This document shows positions 20,177 to 29,929 of a stretch of 64,000 bases of DNA, piece after piece. The notes beneath the pieces are model-generated. The model was not told where the DNA came from and did no database searches. It saw nothing but the letters and a program-made list of their open reading frames with translations. How positions within the stretch are numbered: the first letter of the stretch is position 1; each line of letters opens with the position of its first letter. The stretch comes from Mycoavidus sp. B2-EB (GTDB taxonomy: Bacteria > Pseudomonadota > Gammaproteobacteria > Burkholderiales > Burkholderiaceae), in the NCBI RefSeq assembly GCF_014218255.1, contig NZ_AP021872.1:930001-994000 (forward strand), read 5' to 3'. The translations under genes and the position numbers were made by a program.

Positions 20177-21016
20177 GCGGTTGAAATCATTCAGCGCTTG
20201 AGCAATCTCCTCACGGGTGTTCATAACGAAAGGGCCGTGCCCCACAATTGGCTCGTCGATGGGTTCTCCGCTTAGCAGGAGTACAACCGCATCGCTTTTG
20301 GCTTCAAGCATAAAACTGTCACCCTCGCGTTCCAATAGCACCATCTGCACTTCACGAGCGCTGGTTTGACGGTCAACTTGCACTGCGCCATGTAGCACCA
20401 CAATAGCGGTATTCCAGCCCTCTGCGGCGGGGAGCCCAACCGCAGATCCGGCGCTTAGGCGGATGTCCCATACATTCATCGGGGAAAACGTGCGAGCCGG
20501 TCCGGCGTGCCCGCTGTAGTCACCGGCGATGACGCGCACTGACCCAGCACCTTCAGGCAGAGGTACCTTAGGGATCACGTCGTTTAGGAGGGTTTGATAC
20601 CCTGGCGCGGACATCTTATCCTTGGCCGGTAAGTTAACCCAGAGTTGCACCAGCTCGAATGTGCCCCCCGTACGAGTGAATGCTTCCGAATGGAACTCCT
20701 CATGTAAGATACCTGCAGCGGCCGTCATCCATTGCACATCACCGGATCGGATCACACCGCTTTGGCCAGTAGAGTCACGATGGGCAATTTCGCCTTTGTA
20801 AACGATCGTTACCGTCTCAAAACCGCGATGTGGGTGTTGACCAACGCCGCGCAGCTGGTGGCTTGGCGCAAAATCAGTAGGCCCCGCGTAATCCAGTAGC
20901 AAAAAGGGACTCAGGGTTTTTTCGTGGCCGCGATACGAAAATAACGAGCGCACTGGAAAACCATCGCCCACCCAATGTTGGTTAGGCGCATTATAGACAC
21001 CGACGACCTTTTTCAT
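20165..21016 (-). CDS. Pirin family protein
   Basis: The 283-residue bicupin opens like other pirins and has HPHRGFETVTIVYKGEIAHRDS and a later WMTAAAGILHEEFHS, which supply the iron-binding histidines and glutamate of the first cupin. Bacterial pirins have been reported to act as quercetinases or redox-linked regulators; no specific function can be assigned. In free-living relatives other genes follow hemY, so this location is a local rearrangement. A 300-base non-coding stretch lies upstream. Confidence 0.92.
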   Translation of the reverse strand: MKKVVGVYNAPNQHWVGDGFPVRSLFSYRGHEKTLSPFLLLDYAGPTDFAPSHQLRGVGQHPHRGFETVTIVYKGEIAHRDSTGQSGVIRSGDVQWMTAAAGILHEEFHSEAFTRTGGTFELVQLWVNLPAKDKMSAPGYQTLLNDVIPKVPLPEGAGSVRVIAGDYSGHAGPARTFSPMNVWDIRLSAGSAVGLPAAEGWNTAIVVLHGAVQVDRQTSAREVQMVLLEREGDSFMLEAKSDAVVLLLSGEPIDEPIVGHGPFVMNTREEIAQALNDFNRGRF

Positions 21017-21321
21017 GGTCTCTCCAAAGCGAGCATAAGAAAGTTTGTAGCATTGAAAAAAGTATAGCTTAGTTCATTGCTAACTCACAGTTTGGGCGTA
21101 CCTGGGATAGTTTGCACATAGCTATCAAAAGTGCCACCTTTGTTTGAATAGATCTATCCGCTTCCTTTGCTCGATAAAAATCATTTTTATTTCAAGCATC
21201 AATGCATTCTCATCCATGGTCTATCTAATCCTGCCTGTCAAATAGACTGATTAAGAGTAGATCCAACACTCGTGTCACCAGCCGCCATTTAACGAACGGA
21301 ACGCCACTTGCTGGTCCTTCA
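21017..21321. other. Non-coding stretch between pirin and the DUF488 remnant
   Basis: About 300 bases without a credible gene on either strand. It must contain the leftward pirin promoter. The right end may hold decayed 5' sequence of the DUF488 pseudogene. No repeat or RNA structure stands out. Confidence 0.5.
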
Positions 21322-21624
21322 GTGTGTTCACGATGGATCGGCCATTCCAATCGGCCACTAGAGACATTCCTCGATCTGCTTCAGCGCAATGAGATTGTCC
21401 GAGTGCTTGATGTGAGGACCGTGCCGTGGTCGCGCCATCTCTCGTTTCGAGGATATGCGGACTATATGCAGTCTTCTGAGTTCGCTGACAACGTTCAATG
21501 GGTCGCGAACCTGGCGCGCACTGAGCGTTGTGTCCTGATGTGCGCTGAAGCGCTTCTTCAAAAGCCGGAAATCCCCCCCAAAATCGTAGATATTATTCAG
21601 ACTATCTTCAAGCCCAGGCTATAA
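21322..21624 (+). pseudogene. DUF488 family protein, truncated and internally deleted
   Basis: The 100-codon frame encodes WIGHSNRPLETFLDLLQRN, VLDVRTVPWSRH, FRGYADYMQSSEF and RCVLMCAEA, all landmarks of DUF488. In intact members about 40 residues separate SRH from the RGYADYM block; here they are joined directly, and the sequence after CAEA (normally PWRCHR and beyond) is replaced by unrelated residues. At the 5' end the family start VFTIGHS is recovered only if the four bases ATGG at 21333-21336 are removed, pointing to a frameshifting insertion. It is therefore a decayed gene. The DNA function of DUF488 is not known with certainty. Confidence 0.8.
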
Positions 21625-21686
21625 AACAAGACTCAAAATGGGCAGGAGTATTCATCCTGGTCAAGGGTTGTGTAAGCCTTTCCCCG

Positions 21687-22187
21687 TTACCCATAGGTTT
21701 TTTTCCAATCTTGCTTCATTTTCTTATATAAAGCATGATTTTCCGTTGCCTGCCATTTTTTATAAAAAATAGCGGCACTCTCTGCTTTGACAGGATCTTC
21801 CGGCGCGCGCGGCAATTCTTCACCGTTTTGCGGATTGTATTTTCTTCCACCTGCATGATTTGCATAGCGGCGCGCACGCGTATAACCCATTTGCAGAAAT
21901 TTGCGCGCCATATCCGCTCCAACAAAGTCTTCTTTTTCTAGATAGGCTTGGAAAATTTCGAAAATTTTAGTGCTGCTTATTTCAGCAACTGAAGCATCTT
22001 TGAAACGCCAATGCGGCAAAATTTCTGATTTATAAGGCTCACATAACAGAACGCCTTGCTCGCCTTTACCAACTTTATATTGTTCAGGATGCACTCGATA
22101 ATCTGTTTCAGAATTCCAGGAGTAGCTATCCTTAAGCTTATTCCAGTTCTCTTTTTTATGTTGTTTTGTTGAAGGTTTATAGGCCAT
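21687..22187 (-). CDS. DUF4385 domain protein
   Basis: The 166-residue basic product matches the DUF4385 family: DYRVHPEQYKVGKGEQGVLL, EPYKSEILPHWRFK, DFVGADMARKFLQMGYTRARRYANH and a C-terminal Lys/Trp-rich helix. The family is found scattered in bacteria and some phages and has no assigned function. It is a single gene read leftward with convergent decayed DUF488 on one side. The whole family length is present, so it looks intact. Confidence 0.85.
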   Translation of the reverse strand: MAYKPSTKQHKKENWNKLKDSYSWNSETDYRVHPEQYKVGKGEQGVLLCEPYKSEILPHWRFKDASVAEISSTKIFEIFQAYLEKEDFVGADMARKFLQMGYTRARRYANHAGGRKYNPQNGEELPRAPEDPVKAESAAIFYKKWQATENHALYKKMKQDWKKTYG

Positions 22188-22275
22188 TAGAAAAACCCTA
22201 TCCTAGAAGTCACCTTTATTTTTTTAAATGGCTAGACCTTAAGGTAATTATTTTATAAAGATAGGGGGTACTCAG

Positions 22276-22830
22276 TTAAAAGTTTTTGGGTAGAGACGGT
22301 TCTTTTGAGGGATCAAAATCGCTCCAGCGCCCATGCGTCCAGCGTCCATGTGCACGTTCAATATCTTTTGCGCTGGCCTTGCGCAAAACCGCAGTGGCAT
22401 CTGCTTGGTTATTAACGGTGACATGAATCGCCAACAGCACACCGGATTCATGTATTTTTGCCAAGGCGGGCTCTTGCTTAGACGTTTTTGCTTCGGCCAT
22501 CGCGCCCATTAATGAACCAAGGTAAGCGCCCACTGAGGCCGCGATTAGAGTCACCAGCAGGGGTAGGCCAAATACCGTACAGAGCATGGCCCCAATACTT
22601 GCGCCAAGTGTCGCGCCAACCATGAGCCCTATGCTCGCGCCTTTATAAATTGATTTTGAACTTGGATCTGCAACTTGATGAGTCCCGCCGACGAGGCGAT
22701 CATGTTGGCCTGGAGGGTTTACGAAGAAAATGGTCACATCTTCTTCTGCAAATCCATGCTCAAATAAAACTTGAGCCGCTTGCTGAGCTTTTTCAAAAGT
22801 ATCAAAACGTCCCGCAACGATAAGTGACAT
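22276..22830 (-). CDS. Hypothetical glycine-zipper membrane protein
   Basis: The 184-residue protein starts like stress-response proteins with a ferredoxin-like fold (MSLIVAGRFDTFEKAQQAAQVLFEHGF, then VTIFFVNPPGQHD). It then has a glycine-rich hydrophobic pair of helices (about 70-110, GASIGLMVGATLGASIGAML and LIAASVGAYLGSLMGAM) resembling a glycine zipper. The remaining C-terminal half includes another beta-alpha segment (GVLLAIHVTV) and a His/Arg/Trp-rich tail with a short repeat (HGRWTHGRW). This resembles membrane proteins annotated as general stress proteins in Burkholderia. No function is assigned. Confidence 0.75.
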   Translation of the reverse strand: MSLIVAGRFDTFEKAQQAAQVLFEHGFAEEDVTIFFVNPPGQHDRLVGGTHQVADPSSKSIYKGASIGLMVGATLGASIGAMLCTVFGLPLLVTLIAASVGAYLGSLMGAMAEAKTSKQEPALAKIHESGVLLAIHVTVNNQADATAVLRKASAKDIERAHGRWTHGRWSDFDPSKEPSLPKNF

Positions 22831-23009
22831 ATTTTCCCTTGGTTAAGAAATACATCTAATAAATTACTTTAACATCTTAGGAAACATTATTTCCTTAGCT
22901 CTCTGGGCATGCATGGCCCTTAAAAAGTTGGCGAGAAAGGTTTAACCCCAGGTTGGTTAGACTCCAATTAAGCTGCGCTTATAAAGTGTTTTCAAAAGCG
23001 CGCTTGGTC

Positions 23010-23708
23010 TTATTGATGCATGGCTTTGGCAGGAGAAATATATTCTTTAGGCGGAATTTTTCCGCTGAGTAGGTCATCATATAACTGGCGTGAGCGGCCA
23101 CGCAAATAGGGCGCTATCACGGACAAAATATGCCGACTCGCTTGGTTTAACTCTGCGCCAATCGCAGCTTGGTCATTATATTTACGCGGATTCATTACAA
23201 ACTGATAGGACAGCCAATAGGTCGCTAGTACGCACATATTCGTTGACATGATCCCGATCTCCGCGGGCGTGGCGACCATCTCGCCGTCCGTGACGAGCAA
23301 CTCGCATAAATCCCGCGCAAAACGCACCTTATGCTCCATAATTTGCTTGAAATGCGTTTCAAGGGTACGGTTGCGCGCCAGCAGGTCATTCAAGTCGCGG
23401 TAAAGAAACCGGTAACGCCAAAGAAAGTTGGTCATATATTGTAGATAGGCCCATACTTCATCGATGGTGGGCCGATGGTCTTCTGGAAAACGCAAGCGTT
23501 TCTCAATTTCTTGCTCAAATTGCAAAAAGATGCTGTTGATAATATCGTCTTTATTACGAAAATGGTAATAAAGGTTGCCCGGACTAATTTCCATTTCATC
23601 TGCAATGGTGGTTGTCGTTACGTTGGGCTCCCCAATTTCATTAAAAAGTTTTAAAGAAAGTTCAAGAATGCGTTCTCGCGTGCGGCGGGGTAGTTTCACG
23701 TCCATCAT
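23010..23708 (-). CDS. TetR/AcrR family transcriptional regulator
   Basis: A 232-residue repressor. The N-terminal RTRERILELSLKLFNEIGEPNVTTTTIADEMEISPGNLYYHFRNKDDII is a complete TetR helix-turn-helix. The C-terminal ligand-binding part begins near residue 75 and is rich in aromatic residues and arginine. The ligand is unknown. The palindrome at 23772-23789, which overlaps a TATAAT on the same strand, is a probable own operator. Tandem ATG codons at 23708 and 23705 leave the exact start open. Confidence 0.9.
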   Translation of the reverse strand: MMDVKLPRRTRERILELSLKLFNEIGEPNVTTTTIADEMEISPGNLYYHFRNKDDIINSIFLQFEQEIEKRLRFPEDHRPTIDEVWAYLQYMTNFLWRYRFLYRDLNDLLARNRTLETHFKQIMEHKVRFARDLCELLVTDGEMVATPAEIGIMSTNMCVLATYWLSYQFVMNPRKYNDQAAIGAELNQASRHILSVIAPYLRGRSRQLYDDLLSGKIPPKEYISPAKAMHQ

Positions 23709-23771
23709 TTAATATCCCGTATTCTAAATTTAGATAAGCCTAGGAAAAGCGAGTTGGATCTACTACAGAAT

Positions 23772-23789
23772 ACTATAAGCCATTATAGT
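23772..23789 (-). promoter_or_regulatory. Probable TetR operator overlapping a -10 box
   Basis: A perfect inverted repeat, ACTATAA-GCCA-TTATAGT, lies 64-81 bases upstream of the tetR start. Read on the minus strand it contains TATAAT (complement of 23782-23787), an ideal -10 hexamer. TetR proteins bind short palindromes and usually repress their own promoters, so this is the natural candidate site. A matching -35 is not obvious. Confidence 0.5.
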
Positions 23790-23880
23790 GAGCTTAAGCA
23801 CAGTTAGGCTGGGCCTTTTGTCGTGCTTCTACAACGAGTCTTAATGTATTTTTATGCGCTTAATGAGAATTTAATGGGCA

Positions 23881-24429
23881 TTATTGTGCGTGCTCATTGA
23901 AAATCGGCGGCATATTATTGGCTTTGTCGGTGGGCGTTGCGAGTGGGATAGATATATCTGGCGAAGCAGGATGCAAAGCGTTGGGCCTAGAGAGGGCTGG
24001 CTTTGTAGCGCGTTTGCGCGGGATGCGTTGTAGTCCTTCGATTTTGGTTTTACCAGAAGGTGGCGCGCTAACTACCGTTGAGTGGCGATGAGGGCGTGCT
24101 GCAGCGCTCAGTTTTTCTTTTTGTCCAGCAGGAAGATTTTGGTACGCCTGCCAGGCGTTTTGCCGTTGTTTGGGAGGCAATGATTTTGAGAGCTGGTAGT
24201 TTTCACGCGCAATGCGGCGTTGCTCTGGAGTCATTTCTAACCATTGGTTCATCTGTTCGCTAAGGCGCTTTTCTGCCTCAGCAGAGCGGGCACTTTTTCT
24301 AAACTGACCGGCTGATGTCCAATCAGGGTGTGCTAATAAGTGGACCCAGCGCGGATAAGTGGTGCTGAGCGCAAGCAATGTCGCGATTAAACTCAGAAAT
24401 AAGATGGCGTATCCCCGTTGACCTATCAC
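23881..24429 (-). CDS. DUF3106 domain protein
   Basis: The 182-residue product has an N-terminal hydrophobic segment (about 5-22) and a helical core typical of DUF3106: LSEQMNQWLEMTPEQRRIARENYQ and LPPKQRQNAWQAYQNLPAGQKEKL. The C-terminal part is Pro/Ala/Lys-rich and looks disordered. Such proteins occur almost only in betaproteobacteria, next to an ECF sigma factor and a DUF3619 protein as seen here, suggesting a shared envelope-stress or regulatory role. That role is inferred from context. Confidence 0.85.
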   Translation of the reverse strand: MIGQRGYAILFLSLIATLLALSTTYPRWVHLLAHPDWTSAGQFRKSARSAEAEKRLSEQMNQWLEMTPEQRRIARENYQLSKSLPPKQRQNAWQAYQNLPAGQKEKLSAAARPHRHSTVVSAPPSGKTKIEGLQRIPRKRATKPALSRPNALHPASPDISIPLATPTDKANNMPPIFNEHAQ

Positions 24430-24446
24430 TTAATCCTCCTTATACA

Positions 24447-24869
24447 CTAGCGTGTATCGGATAAATAGCGACCAAAACCGTGATCGAGATAAGCATTTAA
24501 TGGGAGCTCGTCGCTTAAGATGGCCGCATCAATATCCGCTATTTCTGCTGCGCGTTGTTGATCTGCCCAATAAGTGATTGCGCTGAGTCCAGCAAGCAGC
24601 GCTAACAGCGGCCAGATTAAGCCCAATTTGTTAAATAAATGCCGGCCGTGCGAGGCAGCGCTAATGCTCGAGCGGCCTAAGCCTGAAGCAAAGGCCGGCT
24701 CATAGGCGGGTTGCATGACTTTTTCTGATTTTTGGGCGGCAAGGGCGCTGCGGCGCGCCTGCGCCAATTTAGCCAGCGTAGCTTCAGGGAGCTGTGCCAC
24801 GCTCGTATCGAGCATGGCGCATATTTTATGCGCGTATTCGACTTCTTTCGTATCAGGGGCGGAGCTCAT
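24447..24869 (-). CDS. DUF3619 single-pass membrane protein
   Basis: Started at 24867-24869 to overlap the sigma factor stop as ATGA, giving 140 residues. The N-terminal soluble part (YAHKICAMLDTSVAQLPEATLAKLAQARRSAL) is followed by one membrane helix (LIWPLLALLAGLSAITYWA, about residues 84-102) and a short acidic outer part (IADIDAAILSDELPLNAYLDHGF). The size, topology and tight coupling behind an ECF sigma factor gene are what one sees for anti-sigma factors, though DUF3619 has no proven function. Confidence 0.85.
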   Translation of the reverse strand: MSSAPDTKEVEYAHKICAMLDTSVAQLPEATLAKLAQARRSALAAQKSEKVMQPAYEPAFASGLGRSSISAASHGRHLFNKLGLIWPLLALLAGLSAITYWADQQRAAEIADIDAAILSDELPLNAYLDHGFGRYLSDTR

Positions 24870-25432
24870 AGCGTAATTCCTTTTGCCTGTAACGCCTGGG
24901 CGAGAGTTTGGGTAGCTCGTGAACAATGGGTTTTAACACTGCCTTCGGAACACCCCATTGCCACAGCAGTTTCAGCAACATCCATTTCTTCCCAATAACG
25001 CATGAGGAAAGCTTCGCGTTGACGCGCTGGCAACTTTTGGATCTCATCTTCAATCAGACCCAGTACTTGCGCCTGCTCGAGCTGGGCTTCGCTGCTTTGC
25101 AGAGCTGCCGAGTGCGCCTCAACCGGGAACGTTTCAAGAAAATCAAAGTCGTCTTCATCCGTATTGGAATTGAATGAAGAGAAAAGATTCACATACGTGT
25201 TGCGGATTTTCTGCCGCCGACAATAATCAAGCGCAGTATTGCGCACAATCCGCTGAAATAGCAATGGTAACTCGGTAGCTGGCTTATCGCCATACTTTTC
25301 AGCAAGTTTGATCATTGCATCTTGCACAATATCGAGCGCTGCCTCTTCGTCACGTACCGTATAAAGAGTTTGTTTGAATGCGCGCCGTTCGATGCTGGCC
25401 AAAAAATCCGCCAGCTCTTTATTAGATGCCAT
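24866..25432 (-). CDS. ECF-type RNA polymerase sigma factor
   Basis: The 188-residue protein has region 2 (YTVRDEEAALDIVQDAMIKLAEKYG, then LPLLFQRIVRNTALDYCRRQKIRN) and region 4 (LPARQREAFLMRYWEEMDVAETAVAMGCSEGSVKTHCSRATQTLAQAL), the two conserved domains of ECF sigma factors. An acidic linker (NTDEDDFDFLETFP) joins them. It starts a three-gene run with DUF3619 and DUF3106 genes. The promoters it reads are unknown. Confidence 0.9.
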   Translation of the reverse strand: MASNKELADFLASIERRAFKQTLYTVRDEEAALDIVQDAMIKLAEKYGDKPATELPLLFQRIVRNTALDYCRRQKIRNTYVNLFSSFNSNTDEDDFDFLETFPVEAHSAALQSSEAQLEQAQVLGLIEDEIQKLPARQREAFLMRYWEEMDVAETAVAMGCSEGSVKTHCSRATQTLAQALQAKGITL

Positions 25433-25817
25433 TCATGAGCCCCTGCTTGAATTGAACGCGGCCATCGCCTGCAAAGTGCAATCTGTAACCTTTAAGTATC
25501 TAAAACTCATCAATGCTAGCAAAAAACGAAGTCCCGTAGCAGGCGGCGCATGTCTTGTAAGCTGCTACCACCAAGCAAGGCTTAAATTTCTGCTTGACCG
25601 ACGCATAGTAGCAAGCTATCGTCCTGGGTTCTAAGTAAAAAGTGCTCTCTCATTGTAAGAAATTGTGTATTGCATAGGGCAAAGAGTTGCTACAGGTAGG
25701 CCGCTGGCCCAGTGACTCAATTTATTTAGGATGCGAGAATCTCAATTGCAATGCAAGTCACGAGCTTGCGCGCAAAGAGCCTGATCGATTTTTACCCGAA
25801 ATTTGAAATGGTGAGAA
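25433..25817. other. Non-coding region between the divergent sigma factor and ilvB genes
   Basis: About 385 bases lie between two divergent genes and so must contain at least two promoters. No leader peptide with a run of Leu/Val/Ile codons, such as those that attenuate ilv operons in enterobacteria, and no clear terminator-antiterminator pair was seen upstream of ilvB. Confidence 0.5.
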
Positions 25818-27608
25818 ATGAGTGTAATTCATAAAAAATGCAATCAGCAATCTTCTGCCTCCAATGCGTCGGCGTCTGAGTCCGATGCGCACGCTATAAA
25901 CGGCTCGATTGGCGCGACGGTGCTGATCCGTTCGCTCGAGCAAGAGCAGGTTGAATATATCTGGGGCTACCCAGGGGGCTCAGTTCTTTATATTTATGAT
26001 GAGCTATACAAGCAAAATACGATTACGCATATTTTAGTGCGCCATGAGCAAGCCGCCGTACATGCGGCTGATGCGTATGCGCGCGCAACCGGTAAGGTGG
26101 GGGTCTGCCTAGTTACGTCAGGACCTGGTGTGACCAATGCGGTAACGGGTATTGCTACTGCTTATATGGATTCCGTGCCGCTCATCATCATTAGCGGACA
26201 GGTCCCCACCGCGGCGATTGGACAAGACGCATTTCAGGAGTGCGATACAGTCGGCATTACACGTCCATGCGTGAAACATAATTTTTTGGTTAAAGACGTA
26301 CGCGAATTGGCATCGACGATTAGCAAAGCCTTCCATATTGCAAGAAGCGGACGGCCTGGCCCAGTTTTAATCGATATTCCCAAAGATATTTCAAAAACGC
26401 CGTGCCATTTCGAGTATCCCAAAAGCGTTACATTACGCTCCTATAACCCCATTACTAAAGGTCATGCCGGTCAAATCCGTAAGGCTCTGAATCTTTTATT
26501 GGCGGCGCAACGTCCATATATTTATGCGGGCGGTGGTGTGATTCATGCAAATGCCTCGGATGAGCTTAACCAATTTGCCGATTTACTCGATTATCCGGTC
26601 ACGAATACTTTGATGGGATTGGGTGGCTTTCGGGCTTCGGATCGTAAATTTCTGGGCATGCTGGGTATGCATGGAACGTATGAAGCCAATATGGCAATGC
26701 AGCACTGCGATGTGCTGATTGCAATTGGCGCGCGCTTTGATGATCGGGTGATTGGCGACCCCGCGCATTTTATGTCTGTCTCACGTCAGATTATCCATAT
26801 TGATATCGATCCTTCGTCGATTTCAAAGCGCGTTAAAGTCGATATTCCGATTGTGGGCGATGTCAAAGAGGTTTTGCAAGATATGCTCGGGCAGTTGCGA
26901 GCAGGGCACGCGTCCCCTAAACGTGAAGCGCTGGCTGCATGGTGGATGCAAATTGAGAAATGGCGCAGCATTGATTGCTTAAACTATGATCGCACCAGCG
27001 AGGTGGTTAAGCCACAGTTTGTGATTGAAACACTGCACCAACTGACGCATGGCGATGCTTTTGTCTGCTCAGATGTAGGCCAGCATCAGATGTGGGCAGC
27101 GCAATATTATCGTTTTGATAAACCACGCCGCTGGATTAACTCTGGCGGCCTTGGTACCATGGGATTTGGCCTGCCAGCGGCGATGGGCGTGAAGATGGCT
27201 TATCCGGATAAAGATGTGGTTTGTATCACGGGTGAAGGCTCAATCCAAATGTGCATCCAAGAATTATCGACGTGTTTACAGCACAATACGCCCGTCAAAA
27301 TTGTTTCGTTGAATAACCGTTACTTAGGGATGGTGCGGCAGTGGCAACAAATTGAATATAGTAAGCGTTATTCGCACTCTTATATGGAGGCTTTGCCGGA
27401 TTTTGTAAAACTGGCGCAGGCCTATGGGCATATTGGAATCCGCATCGATAAAACCGTTGACGTTGAGCCCGCGTTAAAAGAAGCCTTGCGGCTCAAAGAT
27501 CGTACGGTCTTTTTGGATTTTCAAACGGACCCCACCGAGAATGTCTGGCCGATGGTACAAGCGGGCAAGGGGATTACTGAAATGCTGCTGGGCTCTGAAG
27601 ATCTCTAG
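25818..27608 (+). CDS. ilvB: Acetolactate synthase large subunit
   Basis: The 596-residue thiamine-diphosphate enzyme (AHAS large subunit, also named ilvI in Burkholderia) starts with a 35-residue Ser/Ala-rich leader. It then has YIWGYPGGSVLYIYDEL, LVRHEQAAVHAADAYARATGKVG with the catalytic glutamate, and GEGSIQMCIQELST...NNRYLGMVRQWQ, the ThDP/metal site (usually GDG; here GEG). It makes acetolactate or acetohydroxybutyrate for valine, leucine and isoleucine. ilvH and ilvC follow closely as one operon. Confidence 0.96.
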   Translation: MSVIHKKCNQQSSASNASASESDAHAINGSIGATVLIRSLEQEQVEYIWGYPGGSVLYIYDELYKQNTITHILVRHEQAAVHAADAYARATGKVGVCLVTSGPGVTNAVTGIATAYMDSVPLIIISGQVPTAAIGQDAFQECDTVGITRPCVKHNFLVKDVRELASTISKAFHIARSGRPGPVLIDIPKDISKTPCHFEYPKSVTLRSYNPITKGHAGQIRKALNLLLAAQRPYIYAGGGVIHANASDELNQFADLLDYPVTNTLMGLGGFRASDRKFLGMLGMHGTYEANMAMQHCDVLIAIGARFDDRVIGDPAHFMSVSRQIIHIDIDPSSISKRVKVDIPIVGDVKEVLQDMLGQLRAGHASPKREALAAWWMQIEKWRSIDCLNYDRTSEVVKPQFVIETLHQLTHGDAFVCSDVGQHQMWAAQYYRFDKPRRWINSGGLGTMGFGLPAAMGVKMAYPDKDVVCITGEGSIQMCIQELSTCLQHNTPVKIVSLNNRYLGMVRQWQQIEYSKRYSHSYMEALPDFVKLAQAYGHIGIRIDKTVDVEPALKEALRLKDRTVFLDFQTDPTENVWPMVQAGKGITEMLLGSEDL

Positions 27609-27616
27609 TTTTTGTT

Positions 27617-28108
27617 ATGAAGCACATTATTTCTATTTTGCTAGAAAACGAGCCCGGCGCATTGTCACGCGTGGTTGGGCTTTTTTCAGCACGCGCATAC
27701 AATATTGAAACGCTTACGGTAGCGCCCACGGAAGACCCCTCTCTATCTCGCATGACCTTGGTCACGGCAGGGTCAGAAGATATTATTGAGCAAATTACCA
27801 AGCATCTCAACCGATTAATTGAAGTGGTTAAGGTGATTGATTTGACGGATGGCGCTTATATTGAGCGTGAATTGCTGTTGATCAAAGTCAAAGCCGTCGG
27901 CAAAGAGCGCGAGGAAATCAAACGCATGGTGGAGATTTTTCGCGGTCACATTATTGATGTGACGGATAAAACTTATACGCTTGAATTAACCGGAGATGGC
28001 GTCAAGCTTGATGCCTTTGTCACCGCCATTGAGCCTAGCCTTATTTTGGAAACGGTACGTACTGGCACCTCAGGGATTGGACGTGGCGAGCGTATTCTTA
28101 AGCTTTAA
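27617..28108 (+). CDS. ilvH: Acetolactate synthase small (regulatory) subunit
   Basis: The 163-residue product contains the N-terminal ACT domain (ISILLENEPGALSRVVGLFSARAYNIETLTV) and the C-terminal AHAS regulatory domain (ELLLIKVKAVGKEREEIKRMVEIFRG). The ACT domain senses valine for feedback inhibition of the large subunit. It lies eight bases after ilvB. Confidence 0.96.
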   Translation: MKHIISILLENEPGALSRVVGLFSARAYNIETLTVAPTEDPSLSRMTLVTAGSEDIIEQITKHLNRLIEVVKVIDLTDGAYIERELLLIKVKAVGKEREEIKRMVEIFRGHIIDVTDKTYTLELTGDGVKLDAFVTAIEPSLILETVRTGTSGIGRGERILKL

Positions 28109-28127
28109 AGAGATTTAAATTTTATAA

Positions 28128-29156
<1,029 letters not shown>

Positions 29157-29163
29157 ACCCTAT

Positions 29164-29802
29164 ATGAACTATCCTCACCCAATTATTGCCCGCGAGGGCT
29201 GGCCATTTTTGCTTTTTATCGCGGTCTTGACGCTTCTCGTGCAGGTTTTTGCGGGGTTTTCATGGGCTTGGCCATTTTGGTTGCTGACCGCTTTTGTGGT
29301 GCAGTTTTTTCGGGATCCGCCGCGCCCCATTCCAAGCCAAGAAAACGCTGTGCTAAGTGCGGCTGATGGTCGGGTGGTGGCGGTGCAAACCTGCTATGAT
29401 CCTTACGCTGAACGTGAAGCCTTAATGATTAGCGTATTTATGAATGTTTTTAACGCCCATTCGCAGCGTTCACCTGTGAATGGCGTGATTCAAAAAGCCG
29501 CCTATTTTCCTGGCGCATTTCTGAATGCCGCATTAGATAAATCCTCGCTTGAGAATGAGCGCAACGCTTTGGTGGTTGAAACTGAGGCGGGGCAGACCGT
29601 GACGGTGGTGCAGGTCGCGGGGCTAGTGGCGCGTCGCATTCTATGCTATGTGAGTACGAATGATGCGGTTAAGCGTGGCCAACGTTACGGTTTTATCCGC
29701 TTTGGCTCGCGCGTGGATATATATCTGCCGCTGGGCAGCCGCCCTAAGGTGGCGATTGGCGAAAAAGTGTTCGCTACCTCAACGATCCTTGCTGAGTTTT
29801 AG
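29164..29802 (+). CDS. psd: Phosphatidylserine decarboxylase proenzyme (short form)
   Basis: The ATG at 29164 gives 212 residues opening [17 protein letters not shown], with an N-terminal membrane anchor. [28 protein letters not shown] and the C-terminal [12 protein letters not shown] are family motifs. The serine in FGSRVD is where the chain cuts itself to form the pyruvoyl cofactor. This short type is the one common in Burkholderia. The enzyme makes phosphatidylethanolamine from the product of the next gene, pssA. Confidence 0.95.
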   Translation: MNYPHPIIAREGWPFLLFIAVLTLLVQVFAGFSWAWPFWLLTAFVVQFFRDPPRPIPSQENAVLSAADGRVVAVQTCYDPYAEREALMISVFMNVFNAHSQRSPVNGVIQKAAYFPGAFLNAALDKSSLENERNALVVETEAGQTVTVVQVAGLVARRILCYVSTNDAVKRGQRYGFIRFGSRVDIYLPLGSRPKVAIGEKVFATSTILAEF

Positions 29803-29929
29803 CCTTCAAGAAGTCGACCAAGCTGATTTTACCCAACTTTGCTCGACTTATGGCGTGCCCTCCAGGTCGCAGCCTAAGGGCACGCAGACTCGGCATTTAG
29901 GTAAGCTAAATTTTTTAAGAGGGATTTAA

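Noticed and set aside
25433-25817. Possible attenuator leader peptide before ilvB
   Set aside because: No short frame rich in branched-chain amino acid codons and no terminator hairpin was found.
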